The notes under the pieces were generated by a model, which saw nothing but the letters and a program-made list of their open reading frames with translations, was not told the DNA's origin and did not search any database. From contig OX031058.1 in NCBI GenBank assembly GCA_943736015.1, positions 14,595,001-14,659,000 on the forward strand: DNA of 64,000 nt, read 5' to 3'. Shown piece after piece: positions 22,243 to 35,900 of this stretch (position 1 is its first letter; each line of letters opens with the position of its first letter). Source of the stretch: Tridacna crocea. Its lineage: Eukaryota > Mollusca > Bivalvia > Cardiida > Cardiidae. The position numbers and the translations under genes are program-made.

Positions 22243-23325
22243 ACCCCCTCAACAGTGCAACTGTCAATGTACGGTCGTAATTGCTGTACTTTACCTTGCG
22301 TTTTTATATTTCATGTTGTATTTACTGTATACGGAGGGGATGAAATATCCTTGTCGCCACTCTTTTGGGGTCCGAACAAATGCAGTAATCAACATTTTAA
22401 CTTTACTGGTGTTAATCGTTATACATGTGCGTTTGTTTTCTATCCCGTCCGCCATTTGCATTTTCTTAATCAAAGTACAATTTTGTACTTCAAACTTAAG
22501 CTAATCAAAGACCTAAAATACTAGAATTGATAGCAAAAGTTCATGTCTGATTTCCATAAAATCGTGTATGTAAGCGTTTCGCATGCAGTTTTATGTGTTA
22601 CAAAAGTTTTTTGATGTGTAATGGAATAGTTTTTGGGTGTTTTGGGGTATTCGAGTGGTTTGGGGTGTTTCATCCGAGACGTGCGTTACAAACTAGGTCA
22701 AAGCTGTGGAACGAAACAAATTTTCAAATTTAGAGCGAGTTTTACGATATTTAACCCTGAATTCATGGTTTGCATGGTTTAAAAGAGTTGATTTCAAATG
22801 ACATCACTCGAGTCCGAAATTCCACCCTTATAAGCGAAGCTCTACCGGTCTCGATAATACAAGAATATTTACAGTAAGGTGCTCTCGATAAGCCATATTA
22901 ATCCGCGATCCCTTTTAAACTCACATTAAGCATTGATGGGGGATATCTTAGCTGAATTGTGTTTTCTTTATCCATCTAAACAAAGATAGATGTTAAATTT
23001 TCACATGATATACAAAATAACCGCATTTTTTTAATTTAAAATTTGAGTCACGTTCTCCTTTTTCTAGCGTAGGTATATGAGTTATATGAGTTACCGGGTC
23101 CAGTCCCATCATAAAGAACAAATTCCAGACATACCAAAGAAAAAGTAGTTCTACAGCGATTGGGTTAAAAGCAGAGTAACTGCACCTCGTTTATGAAGTA
23201 TATACGACGTTTTTGATCCAATTTTTTGCATGATTCTTCAACCCACTATAGACACCCCCCAACCCACCCTGACCTCCTCGAGCTCATCGCAAAAAGTCGA
23301 ACGTTTTGACAAACGTGCGACTTAA
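22243..23325. other. Unassigned intergenic sequence
   Basis: No exon, RNA gene or known repeat recognised. The short frames at 22255-22524 lack splice context and family resemblance. Confidence 0.4.
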
Positions 23326-23412
23326 AAATCTTTTCAGCAAGAGTTGAATTGTCGTCTGCAAATGCTTTCAATTTGGTCTGGTTCAAAAGTTTGTCGTTTG
23401 GGAAAGGGTTAA
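23326..23412. mobile_element. TTAA-1 MITE (CCCTTTCCC type), right 40 percent
   Basis: AAATCTTTTCAGCAAGAGTT to GTTTGGGAAAGGGTTAA; exactly the part missing from 19163-19306. Confidence 0.75.
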
Positions 23413-23745
23413 ATATTTTCTGGTATAAGGAAAAATACAGAAAGATTCTGACAGAGCCAACTACTGCATTCATATTCTGTGAATCAGGAAACATGACTGA
23501 AAGGCCAAAATTTGTGCATACGTCACTTTTACAAAATGAAAGGATATTTAACTTATTATCTCAAAGCTGTCAAGATCACACTGATCAATCAATAACTATA
23601 AAATAGAATTGTAAATACATGTATTTCCTCACTGAAGTTCTTATGTCAGAATTTTTAAAATCATCACTCAAAATAAATTCTCATTCTGTATTGGTTATTT
23701 TCGATATATTTTTAATCGAAATACGTTATATTTTCATATCATGTT

Positions 23746-23751
23746 TTTATT
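23746..23751 (-). promoter_or_regulatory. Candidate polyadenylation signal of zinc-finger gene
   Basis: AATAAA on the minus strand, about 100 nt past the stop codon at 23851. In an AT-rich tail such hexamers are common by chance, so this is only the nearest plausible signal. Confidence 0.4.
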
Positions 23752-23850
23752 ATGGTCAAAATAATTGTGTTACATGCAAATGGTCACCTAACTGAATAAA
23801 TTATACTAACTATTTGTATATAGCACTCGAAATACACTTTATAATGCAAG

Positions 23851-26800
23851 TCAGAGACGTTGAAGTCCCTTCGGTGAAAAAACCTTTGGCTTGGGTCCAA
23901 TATTATGCTTGACACTTAGGTGATGGAACAACTCGTCTTTAGACTTCAATCGTAAATAGCATATTCGACATGTAAGGTTATGATCATAACCTTCCACTGG
24001 TCTGCGGTATTCCGCAGCATTGGGTGTAAACTTTCGTGGTCCCGTATCCGGTTCATTTAAAACTCTTTGAACCCTTTTTCGATGTTTGTCCCATAAATGA
24101 TCGACCAGTTCATCCCGAGTATAAAACTCAACTTTACATATTCGACAAAATCTTTGGTAATCTATCGGCTTGTCATTCCTTCCACTTTGGTTTCTTCGTC
24201 TCGTTTCATCATCATGTACGTGTCTGTTGTCACTAGGCGTAAACTTTTCATTTTTAGTTTCTTCTTTCCTTCTGTTAATAGAATCATCAATCGTACTATC
24301 ACGTGGTGTTACGTAAGCATGTTTCTCTGTTACATGGTCATCATAATCAAGTACATTAACGAAGGCAAGTTTACATTCAACACATTTCGAAACGTCTTCA
24401 TGCACTTTATACAAATGCCTCCTCAGGTCGTGAACTGAATTAAATTTTATATAACATGGTTTGCACAACGTTAGGTCGTGCGTTGACATCTTTTGTTTTA
24501 TATCCAAGGTTTTGTCTATTGTATTATTTACCTTGCCTAAACTATCATTTACCTCACTTGCACTCTCACTAATGTTTTCTTTTGAGCTACTTTCCATTAA
24601 ACCCGGTCTGTTTTCGCTGCTCTCGGTTACTGATTTGTTAACCACTAACCCAGCAGTTGAATCCTGAGAACTTTCATCGTCCATTTCAATCTTAACAAAA
24701 TATTTTCCTTTCTCAGCATGGCTGAGTGTTGGACGCCGCTTAGTCAATGGCTTGAATTTGCTCCTTGTAACTGATTGAATTCTTTGCCTAAAAGAACTAG
24801 CAAATTTCTGAGCAGACTCTTTTACAGAGAAGTTCCTCTGAGATATTTTCTTACATTTTGATACAATCTCTCTTCGAATTTCTCTGTCATTTTCCAAACA
24901 TTTATACGTGTATCTTGAAGAACTACTTTTTCTACAGGAATCGCATCTGCAATGATTTTTCCTGTAATTTTGGTGACGATCTACCTTTTCTATAAACCGA
25001 GGTTTGAGGTCTCTTTCTCGAGCTTTCTCATTCGAATCATGATATCTTTCTCTGCTTCTGCTCCGTCGACTTCTATGCCTATCATGCCTCCTACTAGGGG
25101 ATAAATTTTTGGACCTTTTTGGACTCCTTTGGTAACAGTGCATATCACTTTTTCTGTCATTGCTTTCACTAGGTGATTTGTGCGAGCCTTTACTTGACCC
25201 ACTTCGATGTCGTGACCTATACTTTTCGGATTGAGTATCTGATGCTTTGCTCGATCCACTGTTATGTCGTCTTTTTCTATCGTCGCTTTTATAAAAATGA
25301 GAGCACGTATCTATGCTTTTGCAATGCTTGCATTTCTCGTATTTTCCCTCGTCTGAAAATCTCCAGGTTTTTTCTTTGGAATATGACGTCGGTGTGCCGT
25401 TTTTCTTTTGTACGTCTGCCAATTTTTCATTTTGTCTATAATTGTCTCTACTGTTGTGAAAGACATTTTTTTCGGCAAGCATTTCTTCTTGAGTTAGATT
25501 GTCCCAGTTAATGTCTGTCTCAAATTCCAAATACGAAGTCAGTGAGTCTAAACTTGACATACTATCCACACGAGCTCGCATACTGTTGGAATCCGAATCC
25601 TCAGATAGTTTTAGCAGTCTCTTTGCATGTATTGATCCCTTTGCTTCAATTTTACACTTTTCTATCTCATTAGTGGTGTCATCTGCATCATTATCAAATA
25701 GTCTTTCATGACCTATCTCATCGTTAGACACATGGCCATCTTCGGCTCCTTGTTTTGGCTTTTCAGCCGTATTTGTCTTTCCATCTAAATCTTTACTATC
25801 ACCGCTTAAGGTTTTTTCTTTTTGTTTAGAAGTAGCGCCTAAATGTATAGTACTACCATGCTTGCGTTCTTTCGCTGTATGGATCTTTTCGACATCACTA
25901 ACAAAGCCAGTTTTGTTTAAACGTTTTGTATTACAAATTTCTTTCGTTGCATCATATTTCTTGCTCTCAACAGGCTCTTCTACTTCTGGTACATCATTTG
26001 GAAAATAATAAGCTGCCATTTCTTTGACCTCCTTTACCTTATCAGTTTCATTACATTTTTCATCAGTTCTTGTCCGTTTAAGCGTCTTGGTAACATAACT
26101 CACTAGAATTTTAGAATTGCCTGCTTTTCTATGTTGTGGTTTGCTACCTTTCTGTGTTTTGAGTAGGTTATTTAGAGTTTTCTCTTTTTTTGTTTTCATT
26201 TCAGTTTTGATACCTTCCTTGGGAGCCGTTGTCTTGACTTGAACGGGCATTTTGTCTAAGCAAGGGATTCTTACTGCATCATTAGTTTTAGTTGTTTGAT
26301 TTGCATTTGTGACAATACTCTCTGAACTTTCAAATTTTGATGGATTTTGCTCAAGTAATCTCTGATGAGTAGACTTTGTATGATAATTTACATTTCCAGG
26401 TTTCGTTTCATTTGAGACAACTTCTTCACCAGGAACCTGCCTATCAATTCGATTGTTACCCATGATTTCATCAAATTCTGTTGTATTAATCTCAAGTTTC
26501 TCTGAATTTCTTCTAACACTTATCTTTTCCTTTGAGGTTTTTCTTTCGCAGCCATTTGTTTCAACCACACTTGTTTTTACACCATGTGTTTTATCGGAAA
26601 CCACTATCTTTTCATAATTAGATTGATTTGTGTCAGCATCATTACTGCCATCTTCCAGTTCTTCTGTACATGTCAGAAGTCGTCCTGAAATTGTATTAGC
26701 GCTCGAGTTCTTCGGAGATGTTCTGTTTTTGTTTTCTTGGACATCATGTCCTCCTGCCTGCGTTTCTTCCTGTGTATTGCAGTTGTTTGATTCTATTTGA

Positions 26801-29800
26801 CCTTCATTTGCGCAAATATCTTGGAAAACTACACTTGTCTCAAATTGTTTTTCATGAGGATGGCAAATTGAATATGGATTTTCATTTTCTTCCATAAGTT
26901 TTGGATCTTGTTGTGTCTCAGTTTTAGCTTTACTGATAGGCTTTTCCATTTTGGAATCAAGAAGTTTGGTTTTATCTGAAATATTTTCCACAATTAAAGT
27001 GCTTAACACTCGCCGCACGCTTTCAGGATTTCCAGATTCTGACCATACATCTCTGTTATCGCTGTCATTTTCCAAACCCTCCTTGGCACGTTTTGGAGTC
27101 GTTAGCCCCCTTTTGTTCTCGCTGTTTACAAGATCACTTTTATCAATATTGTGTGACACTCTGTTGTGCATATCTAGCCGTTCTTGTGAAGTAAAAAACA
27201 AATCAAAACAATTGTAACATCTGTAATATGGCCTAAAGTTTGGGTGGTATTTAATTTCATGGACATCCTTGTTGAAAGATTTCAATACTTGCTTTTTTAT
27301 ATTCTCAATATAGTCCTGAAGTTCACTTAATTGCTCTTTGTTATTTGTAGGAGGGATAAAGTCATCAAAATTGTCTGGTTTAGGTATATTGCTACTAATG
27401 CCTGTGGAATTTCTCTTTTTTCCTTGCTGTTCAGAATGAATCTTTCTTTTCACTTTCATTTTTTTAGGGGGTGGTCTGGATTTAGAGACATTACTCTTCA
27501 GTGAAGCTTTGAAAAGTTTATGACCTTCCACTCTGTTATTATTTTGCCTATGCACTTCATTCTTTGAACTTTGAAAACCAGTTATTACATCACTCAATAC
27601 TTGATCAGCACACTTTTCTATCGTATCTGTATTTGTTTCACTTTTTGTATTGGAAGAATTTTTTTCATTTTCCTTGCTGTATATGTTTGACCAACTCCTA
27701 GGCACGTTAAGCTTTTCTTGCTTCGTCAGTAAGCTATGATCATTCTTGTTGATAGTGCAATCCTGAATAGGCTCCTTGTCAAAGATAACATTACAATTTT
27801 CGGTAGGTTTTTGTTCTACTAGGCAATTCCCCATTTTGTTCATTCTTTTTATTTTGGCCCCTGTATTATCTTTATCATGAACAGGTTTAAGTTTTTTTAT
27901 TTTATCTGAAACCTTTAACAATTTATCTGAACTTTGATATATACTACGGTTAACTTCGACTCCGTGTGTGTCATTTTGTCCAGTATATCCGGTATAGAGT
28001 TCTGGCTTAAAATTACTCTCTGGTCCATTGGCTATTTTTTTCGATTTTCTAACGTCCTTATGTCCAATGAAAAAAGTGGGTTTCTTTTTCATTGTAATTT
28101 TATTACTCATACGTATTTCATTCACTGCAACCTCTCTACTTAACTTTAATTTGGGTTTTTGACTGACTTTGACAACCCTTTGACTCGAGATCTCGTCATT
28201 TAATTTCATCCTTTTTGCATCCGGTGATGGGCGGTTTTCTTTTAACTTTCTCTTGAAGTTTTCAAGCGACCGAACTTTTTGGTCATGGCCAACTATCTCA
28301 GCGAGTTTATTTTCGTTGCTATTTGCAACTTGTCTCTTTTCAGATTTGTTTTCTGCAGAATCCCCTTTCGTTTCAGTAGTAAGCTTTCCTTTTACATTTT
28401 CAGGGTCTTTTATGCTATCAACCTGCTTTTTTGCAAGGTATGATTTTCTGCAATCTAATGTCTTTTCTCCTTTTCTGATGTTGATAGATAAATTCTTATC
28501 TCGAACTACTGTTATTTTCTTTTTGTTGAAAACCTTATCATTTGACGCCTTAGTTAAGGGACATTTTTTGTTTTTGAAGGGATGTGTTTTCATATTTTGA
28601 CCTAGTCCTTTCTGAATTTTTATTGGTGCTTCATTGTCACTTGATTGCACATATACAGTTTTATCTCCTTGTCTAGCGTTTGCTTTATTTCTAAACAGCA
28701 TGTTGTCTGAATTATGTCCTTGAATTATTTCCTCAAGTCTGAATTCAGTGCTTGTGTCTATTTCATCTACTTTTGATTCACCCATATCATCTATGATTTC
28801 TATCAAAGGGTTACATGGTTTACTCAACTCATGTGGGTCTGATTTTGGATTTAATATGTATGACATATCTTCAGCGCCTATGCTACTTGCATTAAAAAAG
28901 AGGTCGCTTTGTCTCCTCTCAATCGTCGTGTTTGATCGCACTAATTCCTCGCTTGCAGAAATCACTGTAAGATTTTCAGAGTCTGTCTCATTACTTGTCA
29001 TTTTGCTTTTACCACATGATACGAGCTCCTGGTTTCTGTCTGGCGATGAATTTTCATATTTTCTACTATTGCGGGCCCTAGCAGATGTCTCTTCACTTGA
29101 TTTTTCCACTTCTTGTATTTCAGGCACACATGTATTAACTGCCGTTGCTACATCAGCATCTTTTATCGTGTCTGTTTCTTTTTTGTCAATTTTTGTGTCT
29201 TTTATTGGATTAATAATGAACTCCTCTATGTCTTGCTCACTATCTAGCTCATTTTCAAGGTCTCCACTATCAATCGAGTCTTGACTTATCACATCTGATA
29301 TCGGACTACATCTTGCTATTAGTTCTAAAAACTCGTTTATATTTGTTCTAGGTGCTGTAACACCACTTGTCGCTGTCTCTTGAGAATCTTGAATATCAAG
29401 TTGGAATTGTACTAAAGTATCTTTAGTATCAATACGTGGGTAAGAAGACCCCAAGCCAGCTGTATCTGGTATTGTTTCATTTGTTAAACAGTTATCTAAC
29501 ACGGCAGGTATATCAGCCTTCTCTGGAGACATATTTTTAGATCTGACAGAAAATAATGGGGCAGTGATGTTATCCACTATTGAGTTGGATCCACCTGCAT
29601 ATTTAATATCTGCGACTGTGTCAACTGGTTTAACTGTCACATCTGGTACGTTTTTATTAGATACATCCTGTTCATTCCAATTCAAACTTTCGGATATATC
29701 TGATAGCGTGTTCGTGTCATCATTTTCTGATGTTGTCTGAGGTGTAGCTCTAATTTTATCATTCTCAGACCAAAACGCACTTATCTTTAGGCCACAATTT

Positions 29801-29944
29801 TGACTTTCCAGACATTCTTGTTCATCTTGAACATCTTTTTCGTCATAATTTTCGGCGTCTGGCATGCTTGTAACTTTTTCATCGTTTCTCTCGAATGTAA
29901 CCGGAAGCCCAAAGTAGTTGATCGGATTTATTTTTCTTGTAAAC
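23851..29944 (-). CDS. Zinc-finger gene exon 2 (large terminal exon)
   Basis: A single 6094-nt open frame runs from a TTCTTTTCAG acceptor just above 29944 to TGA at 23851. The frame is also open for 31 codons into the intron, but that part is hydrophobic, lies across the acceptor and is not counted. The exon carries all five zinc fingers and the RS region. A possible polyadenylation signal lies about 100 bp beyond the stop. Confidence 0.9.
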
Positions 29945-32900
29945 CTGAAAAGAATACAAATAAGTAAACTTTGGAAGAATAGAGTAAATTGCACAGGCTG
30001 AAAATGGCAGTTAGAAAAAAAAAAACTTAGCAGCAAAAGCGGATCATAAAAACGTAAGCCATGCTGTGTAAAAATGAGAATAAATACGTGTGCAAAAAGT
30101 TTGACTCAGATCAGCCTAGCCGGACTACTTAGGCTGACCTGGTCGAAACGTGTTGCTATTGGTTAATTCTCTACATGTCAAAGGTCAAGTCATGATTCAG
30201 CTGATTGGGAGTTAAATGGATTTAATGAACCAATAAGTAAGTCATCAACTTGCTTGCTATAATGTATCACGGCGAGGCACTAAATCCCCTTTTCGTAGAG
30301 CTCAGCTTAACCCTTTACTCCATAGATACTCATTTCTACGCACTGCTTGTAGGAGACTTTGGAAAACATTGTGGCAAAAGGTGAAATTGCTCGTTTTCTG
30401 TGCTATCAAAAGGTGTCATATACACATAAAAAACGGCTTCATCCTTGCTGTTATTTAGGGTCAATTAGAAATGCCTTATGGCGTAAAGGGTTAAAATAAT
30501 GGGTTTGTAACAACGTCTCTATCACATTTTATTTGCCATCCGTAATTCTCTAAAACTCTAGCGTCTTTTATAGAATTAAGCAACTAAAGTATTCAATCGT
30601 CCACTCGTTTACTCGGCTTACAAACCAACCCTTGGGCGTATGTTTTATCCATTTCAACGAAAAACACCTTGTGGTCCTTAGTTCAATACCCAGAAGCGGG
30701 TGTCAACTTTGGGATTTTTCATCGGCCCACGCATTCGGCGCGAGTACTGGTGTAGTCCCCAGGAAGCAGAATCGAGAGAGATTGGCATAAGTTGTAAGAA
30801 CTTGTTTCTCAATCGATGTAAAATAAATATGTTTAAACTAACGAAAAACGCTTAACCCTTTCCCAAACAATCCCTGCTTTTTACGGGTCAGGAATAGAAG
30901 CCTTTTGAAAACAATGCGGGAAAAGGAGAAAATGCTGGTAACCAGCATTTTCTCATTTTCCCACAATGTTTTCTACCCTGTCATAAAGAAAAAATCATCT
31001 TTTTAGCAACTGTTAATTTGTCACCTGCAAAATGCTTTCAATTTGGTCTGGTCCAAAATTTGCCGTTTGGGAAAGAGTTAAAACAAAAAGTATGTCAAAC
31101 ATAAAATCTATATTTGCTCTACACTGATCTACATTTTGTGCATCATCTGATCAAAACTTGCGACGAATTGCTATATAAATTAGTTCTAGCAACGGACCGT
31201 CTGATCTTAATCCACATAGTCTACAAAAGCTTGGTGACACGCGCTTAGCAGCTTGTTAGTGTTAGTTCTTTAAAAGATCTGTCAATCATCTCTAGCACAG
31301 CCTGTAAGGGCAGTCACATGTCATATTAACAGTCATGAGCATACGTTGCCATTTATCTATGATAACGACAGTTTTGTATGTATATCAATGAAAAAGTATG
31401 GTCACTGCTTGAAAGTTACATAGACTAAAGGCTACTTTATATATCATACAAGAAAAAAAAAAACATTAACAAAGCGCCCGAAGCCAAACCTTAAAGTAAC
31501 TGTCACTAAGATCGAATTGAAAAAAAGCAATTAAGAACTCAATACTATATACTTTTCACCTTGCGTTTTGTGTAACCCTATCCCAAACAATGCTTGGTTT
31601 TCACTGGTATACCCAGGTAAAGCGTAATTTTGCATTGAAAGACGTTAAACGGCTGTGGAAAACAATGTGGGAAAAGAAAGAAAGCATTTCTTGCTTTCCC
31701 AAAATAATTTTCTATCTCACACAGCAGTTACGTTCTTCTCTCAATGTTATCTCTAACTGACCTAAAGACAATACATAACAGTACAGCCACATTAACCCTT
31801 TGCCGACTCAAAGCTAAGCGCGACTCACTGACCTTTTGCGGATAGTGTAGATCAAGATCAGACTGCACAGAAGGTGCAGTCTGATCTTGGATCTACACTG
31901 TCCGATAAGGGGATATTAATCTGTAAAGCATTACTTTGAAAAAGCAGTATTTGGGTTTTAACTATCGAAAAATGAAAATTTAATTTTAGTTATCTAGCAG
32001 GATAAGGGTTAATCATGTCGTCTGTGAATGTGTCAGCCTCTTTACCAAACAACAAAATGTTAAAATTGAAAGCATTAGCAGACGACAGTTAAATGGGTAT
32101 TAAGTCATGTATAAGGTAACAAACGTTGTGGGAAAAGGAGAAAATGTCCGTGTTGAAAGCATTAATCGACGACACTTCAATCCTTTACCAAACCATCCCT
32201 GGTTTTCACGACCTAGAGAAAGAATCCGTCTGAAAATGCTGGTTACCAGCATTTTCTCCTTTTCCCGTAATGTTTCCGACTCTTCTGAAATCAATTTGCA
32301 ATTTCAGAGTCACGTTTATTTCGTCGTCTGCAAAAGCTTTCAATTTGAACAAGTCTAAATTTTTGTCGTTTGATAATAGAGTTAACTGGGTCTTAAAGTC
32401 TTTGGTAAGGTAACATACGTAGAGGTAGAAAATTTTGGTTCCCAGCGCACTCTGGTTTTCCCACCACGTTTACAAAAGGTTTCTTCGCTGAGAGCCGATA
32501 TGAATCAGAACGGTGTAGTAAAGGGTAGAAAAAGAAATTGCGGTCTAAAAAAATTGCATCTTCACCCTTTACTTCATTAGTTCAATCACCTGTCTTCACC
32601 TTAGAAACTGCTGAATATAAAAGTGAAACAAAATATTGCACTAAACAGAGGAAGTCTGATCTTCATCTACACAGTCCAAAAAAGGTCAAAGAGTTGGGCT
32701 TTGCAGCCTCGCGGTTAACCATCCTGAAGGGAACTGGCTTTTGAAAACATTGTGGGAAAGGAAGGTGAGCATTTTCTCCTTTTTACTCCTTTTCCTACCA
32801 TGTTTTCTATGCATTCAAATACAATCCATACCTTTGTAGTGAAATTCAATTCATTGTTCACCGACGCTTGTAATTTGGACAAGTTTACAACGCTGCTATT

Positions 32901-35900
32901 TGATCAAGAGGGAGGAAATGCTTTTGGAAAGAAGTCCAATGCAATCCGAAAAAAAAAAGAGACGTCTGCATTTGCCAATTTGTGATAATGATTAACTCAT
33001 TACCAAACGACAATATTTTAGGATTGTCCAAATTGAAAGCATTTGCAGACGACAAAATAAAAGTGACTGAAATTTGAATTTTTATTTTTGAAGGGTAGAA
33101 AACATTGTGGGAAAAGGAGAAAATGCTGGTTACCAGCATTTTCTTCTTTTCCCACAATGTTTTTTAAAGGTTTCTTTCTCGGGGGCGTCAAAAATAGGGA
33201 TTGTGTGGTAATGGGCTAACTGACGTGCACTGAATAACGAATGTTTTCTTTGAAAGGAAAGAGAAGAAAACAGCCTTCCTACGCAATAAGATTATATATT
33301 TGTAAATCAGAGCTCCAGATAGAGGGAGTGATTTTGATTTCGAAATTGAAAATATTAATTACTCTCAATGAAACCCTTTGTTGTGGGTACTCATTAGAAT
33401 CGTCTCATCAAGACGATTCTAATGAGTACCCACAACATAGGGTTTCAAAGAGACATAACGGCTTTGGAATGCCATTACTCCCTCTTATCTGCAGGTCTTT
33501 TTGTTGTACATATATTGGCAGACAGCAAAATAGACGACAACAAAAATCGAAAATTGATCTTGCAATGGTAGAAAACAATGGGAGAAAATGGATACCAGCA
33601 TTGTCTCGTTTCCCACAATGATTTCTAAAGAAACAGCTTGCAGAGTTGTTAAAACTCGAGATTATGTGAGAAGGGATAAAAGAAAATCTGTTTACGCCTT
33701 GACGCGACAAATAAACATTCAAAATGTGAATGGGATTGGGGGCAAAACTTCTCAATTTCCCGAGTCATTACTTTATCAGGAAGTTTTACATAACATCACA
33801 AACATACAATGAAAACCAAAGATCGTTATGCACTTCCGCGCAGTCTGATCTTTCCTCTACCCTGTCCGCAAAAACCCCGTCAAATTATCATTCGCACATT
33901 CACCCTTCCCAAATAATCCAATGGGGAAAGAAAACTTTTAAAAACACTGGGTGATAAGAAAAGTTGCTAACCAGCGTTTTTAGTTAAAAACCACAATGTT
34001 TTTTTTTTTATCTTTTCAAAACAACAACAAAAAAAAAAAATCGGAATTTAACCCTTTCCCACACGACAAGATTTTAGACTGGTCCAAATTGAAAGTGCTT
34101 GTAGACGACAAAATAGATGTACCTTAAAAATTGAAATCTGTTTCCAGCTGGGTAGAAAACATTGTGGGAAAAGGAGAAAATGCTGGTAACCAGCATTTTC
34201 TCCTTTTTCCACAATGTTTTCAAAAGGCTACTATTCCAGACCCGTAAAAACCAGGGATTGTTTGGGAATGGGTTAAGTCACATGTATTTCGTCGTCTGCA
34301 AATTCTTTCAATTTGGACAAGTCCAAGATTGGTTTTAGTCTCGTACAGAGTTAAGGGTACGTGCACCTGACGGGTCATTTATTTCCACATCTGCTGATAA
34401 CAATCTCTGGAATTTATGCACGACTAACATTGTTGACAAATCTTTAGTGTGATTAACCCTGGCTGCTTAGCGCGACCCACTGACCTTTTGCGGACCGTGT
34501 AGATCAAGATCAGACTGCACAGCACATGCAGTCTGACTTTTTATCTACACTTTCCGGTAAAAGCATGTTTTCCTCAAGAAAATAACTTAGAAAAGGCGCA
34601 ATTTGGGGGTTTTCCATCCCCTTGAAAGCTTATTAGTTTGGATTTTCGTTTCAACATATTTTATTGCCATCTATATACAAAACATTCAACATACGTACAT
34701 TACACGAAAAGAGATACAAATCAGGCAAAAGCTTGAGTATAGTTGTTTATTATAATCCTTTTACCTTACAAAGTAATTTTAGATGGTCTGAACGTGTTGA
34801 AACTGAAAGCAATTCGCAGATGTCAAATCCGAACCTGCTGACGAGAAAGCTTTCTGAGAAAAATGTCTGTTACCAACATTCTCCCCTCCAATTGTTTACT
34901 TTTGGCCATAAATAGGTCTTTAACCCTTTCCCAAACGGCAAATTTTGGACCAGACCAAATTGAAAGCATTTTGCAGATGACAAATTAACAGCTGCTGAAA
35001 AGATTATTTTTCTATATGATAGGGTAGAAAAAATTGTGGGAAAATTAGAAAATGCTGGTTACCAGCATTTAATTTTTTCTCCTTTTCCTACTATGTTTTC
35101 AAAAGGCTTCTATTCCTGACCCGTAAAAACCAGGGATTGTTTGGGAAAGGGTTAAGTTCAATAATTTCCCCACCAAGCTTGACGTCAGTTACATTTTCTA
35201 CCTATGTCAATTTCAAGAAATTGTCAGTCAAAATCACGTTATAACTTACATTGAACAGGTCTAACTGATTGTAACGTCAGTTGCATTTACTGCCTATGTC
35301 AATTTCAAGAAATTAACAGAATCAGTCAAAATCGTGTTATACCTTGAACAGGTCTAAATTTACAAATTCGACAATTTATTCGGTTATGAAAAAAGGTACC
35401 TTAGGGTTAAAATAAAACGTCAAAAAACATGAGAAAGCAAGCATAACACCTAAACCCTCCCGTCGAGCTCTGTTGTACAGTTTGCTGAACAATCGGTCGA
35501 GCTGTTCCGGAGAGCGTAGGGCTCGTAATCTACAAATCTGGGATCACTTAATTAAGGATACGTTTTCGAGCCCCACGGCTTACCATCTAAAATTACAAAT
35601 TGTAGATCTACTCTTTCGGATGTCCTTAAACCCATGTCCCGTGTGGCGGTGCTGTACACAGAGTACATATTAAAAGAACCAGGCTAAATTTTGATGGGTT
35701 TCGTATCTGTACTGTCATTTGGCACCGTCCCTAGTAAAATACTACTAACTCCTTCAGGGGAAGGCCGCCATCATTGGCGACCGGGTGGCGACGATAAATA
35801 AAGGCAAACCAATTAACTGCAACCAAAAAGCACGTTCAGAAATGATTAAGGTTAAAGTCCCACTTTCGTGTTTTAAAATCAGATCATTGACACTGGGGGG

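Noticed and set aside
22255-22524. 89-codon plus-strand frame in the intergenic region
   Set aside because: Composition is unremarkable, several frames overlap equally, and no exon signals or family match were seen.
28748-29284. 178-codon plus-strand frame inside the zinc-finger gene
   Set aside because: It is antisense shadow of a Ser-rich low-complexity exon and has no splice or start context.
29945-30036. N-terminal hydrophobic stretch MLLSFFFSNCHFQPVQF as a signal peptide of the zinc-finger protein
   Set aside because: It lies upstream of a strong TTTTCAG acceptor and is intron read-through. The phase-matched start exon is at 36934.
33241-33621. 126-codon plus-strand frame crossing the 33370 hairpin
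   Set aside because: The frame is open by chance across the inverted repeat, and the opposite strand is equally open.
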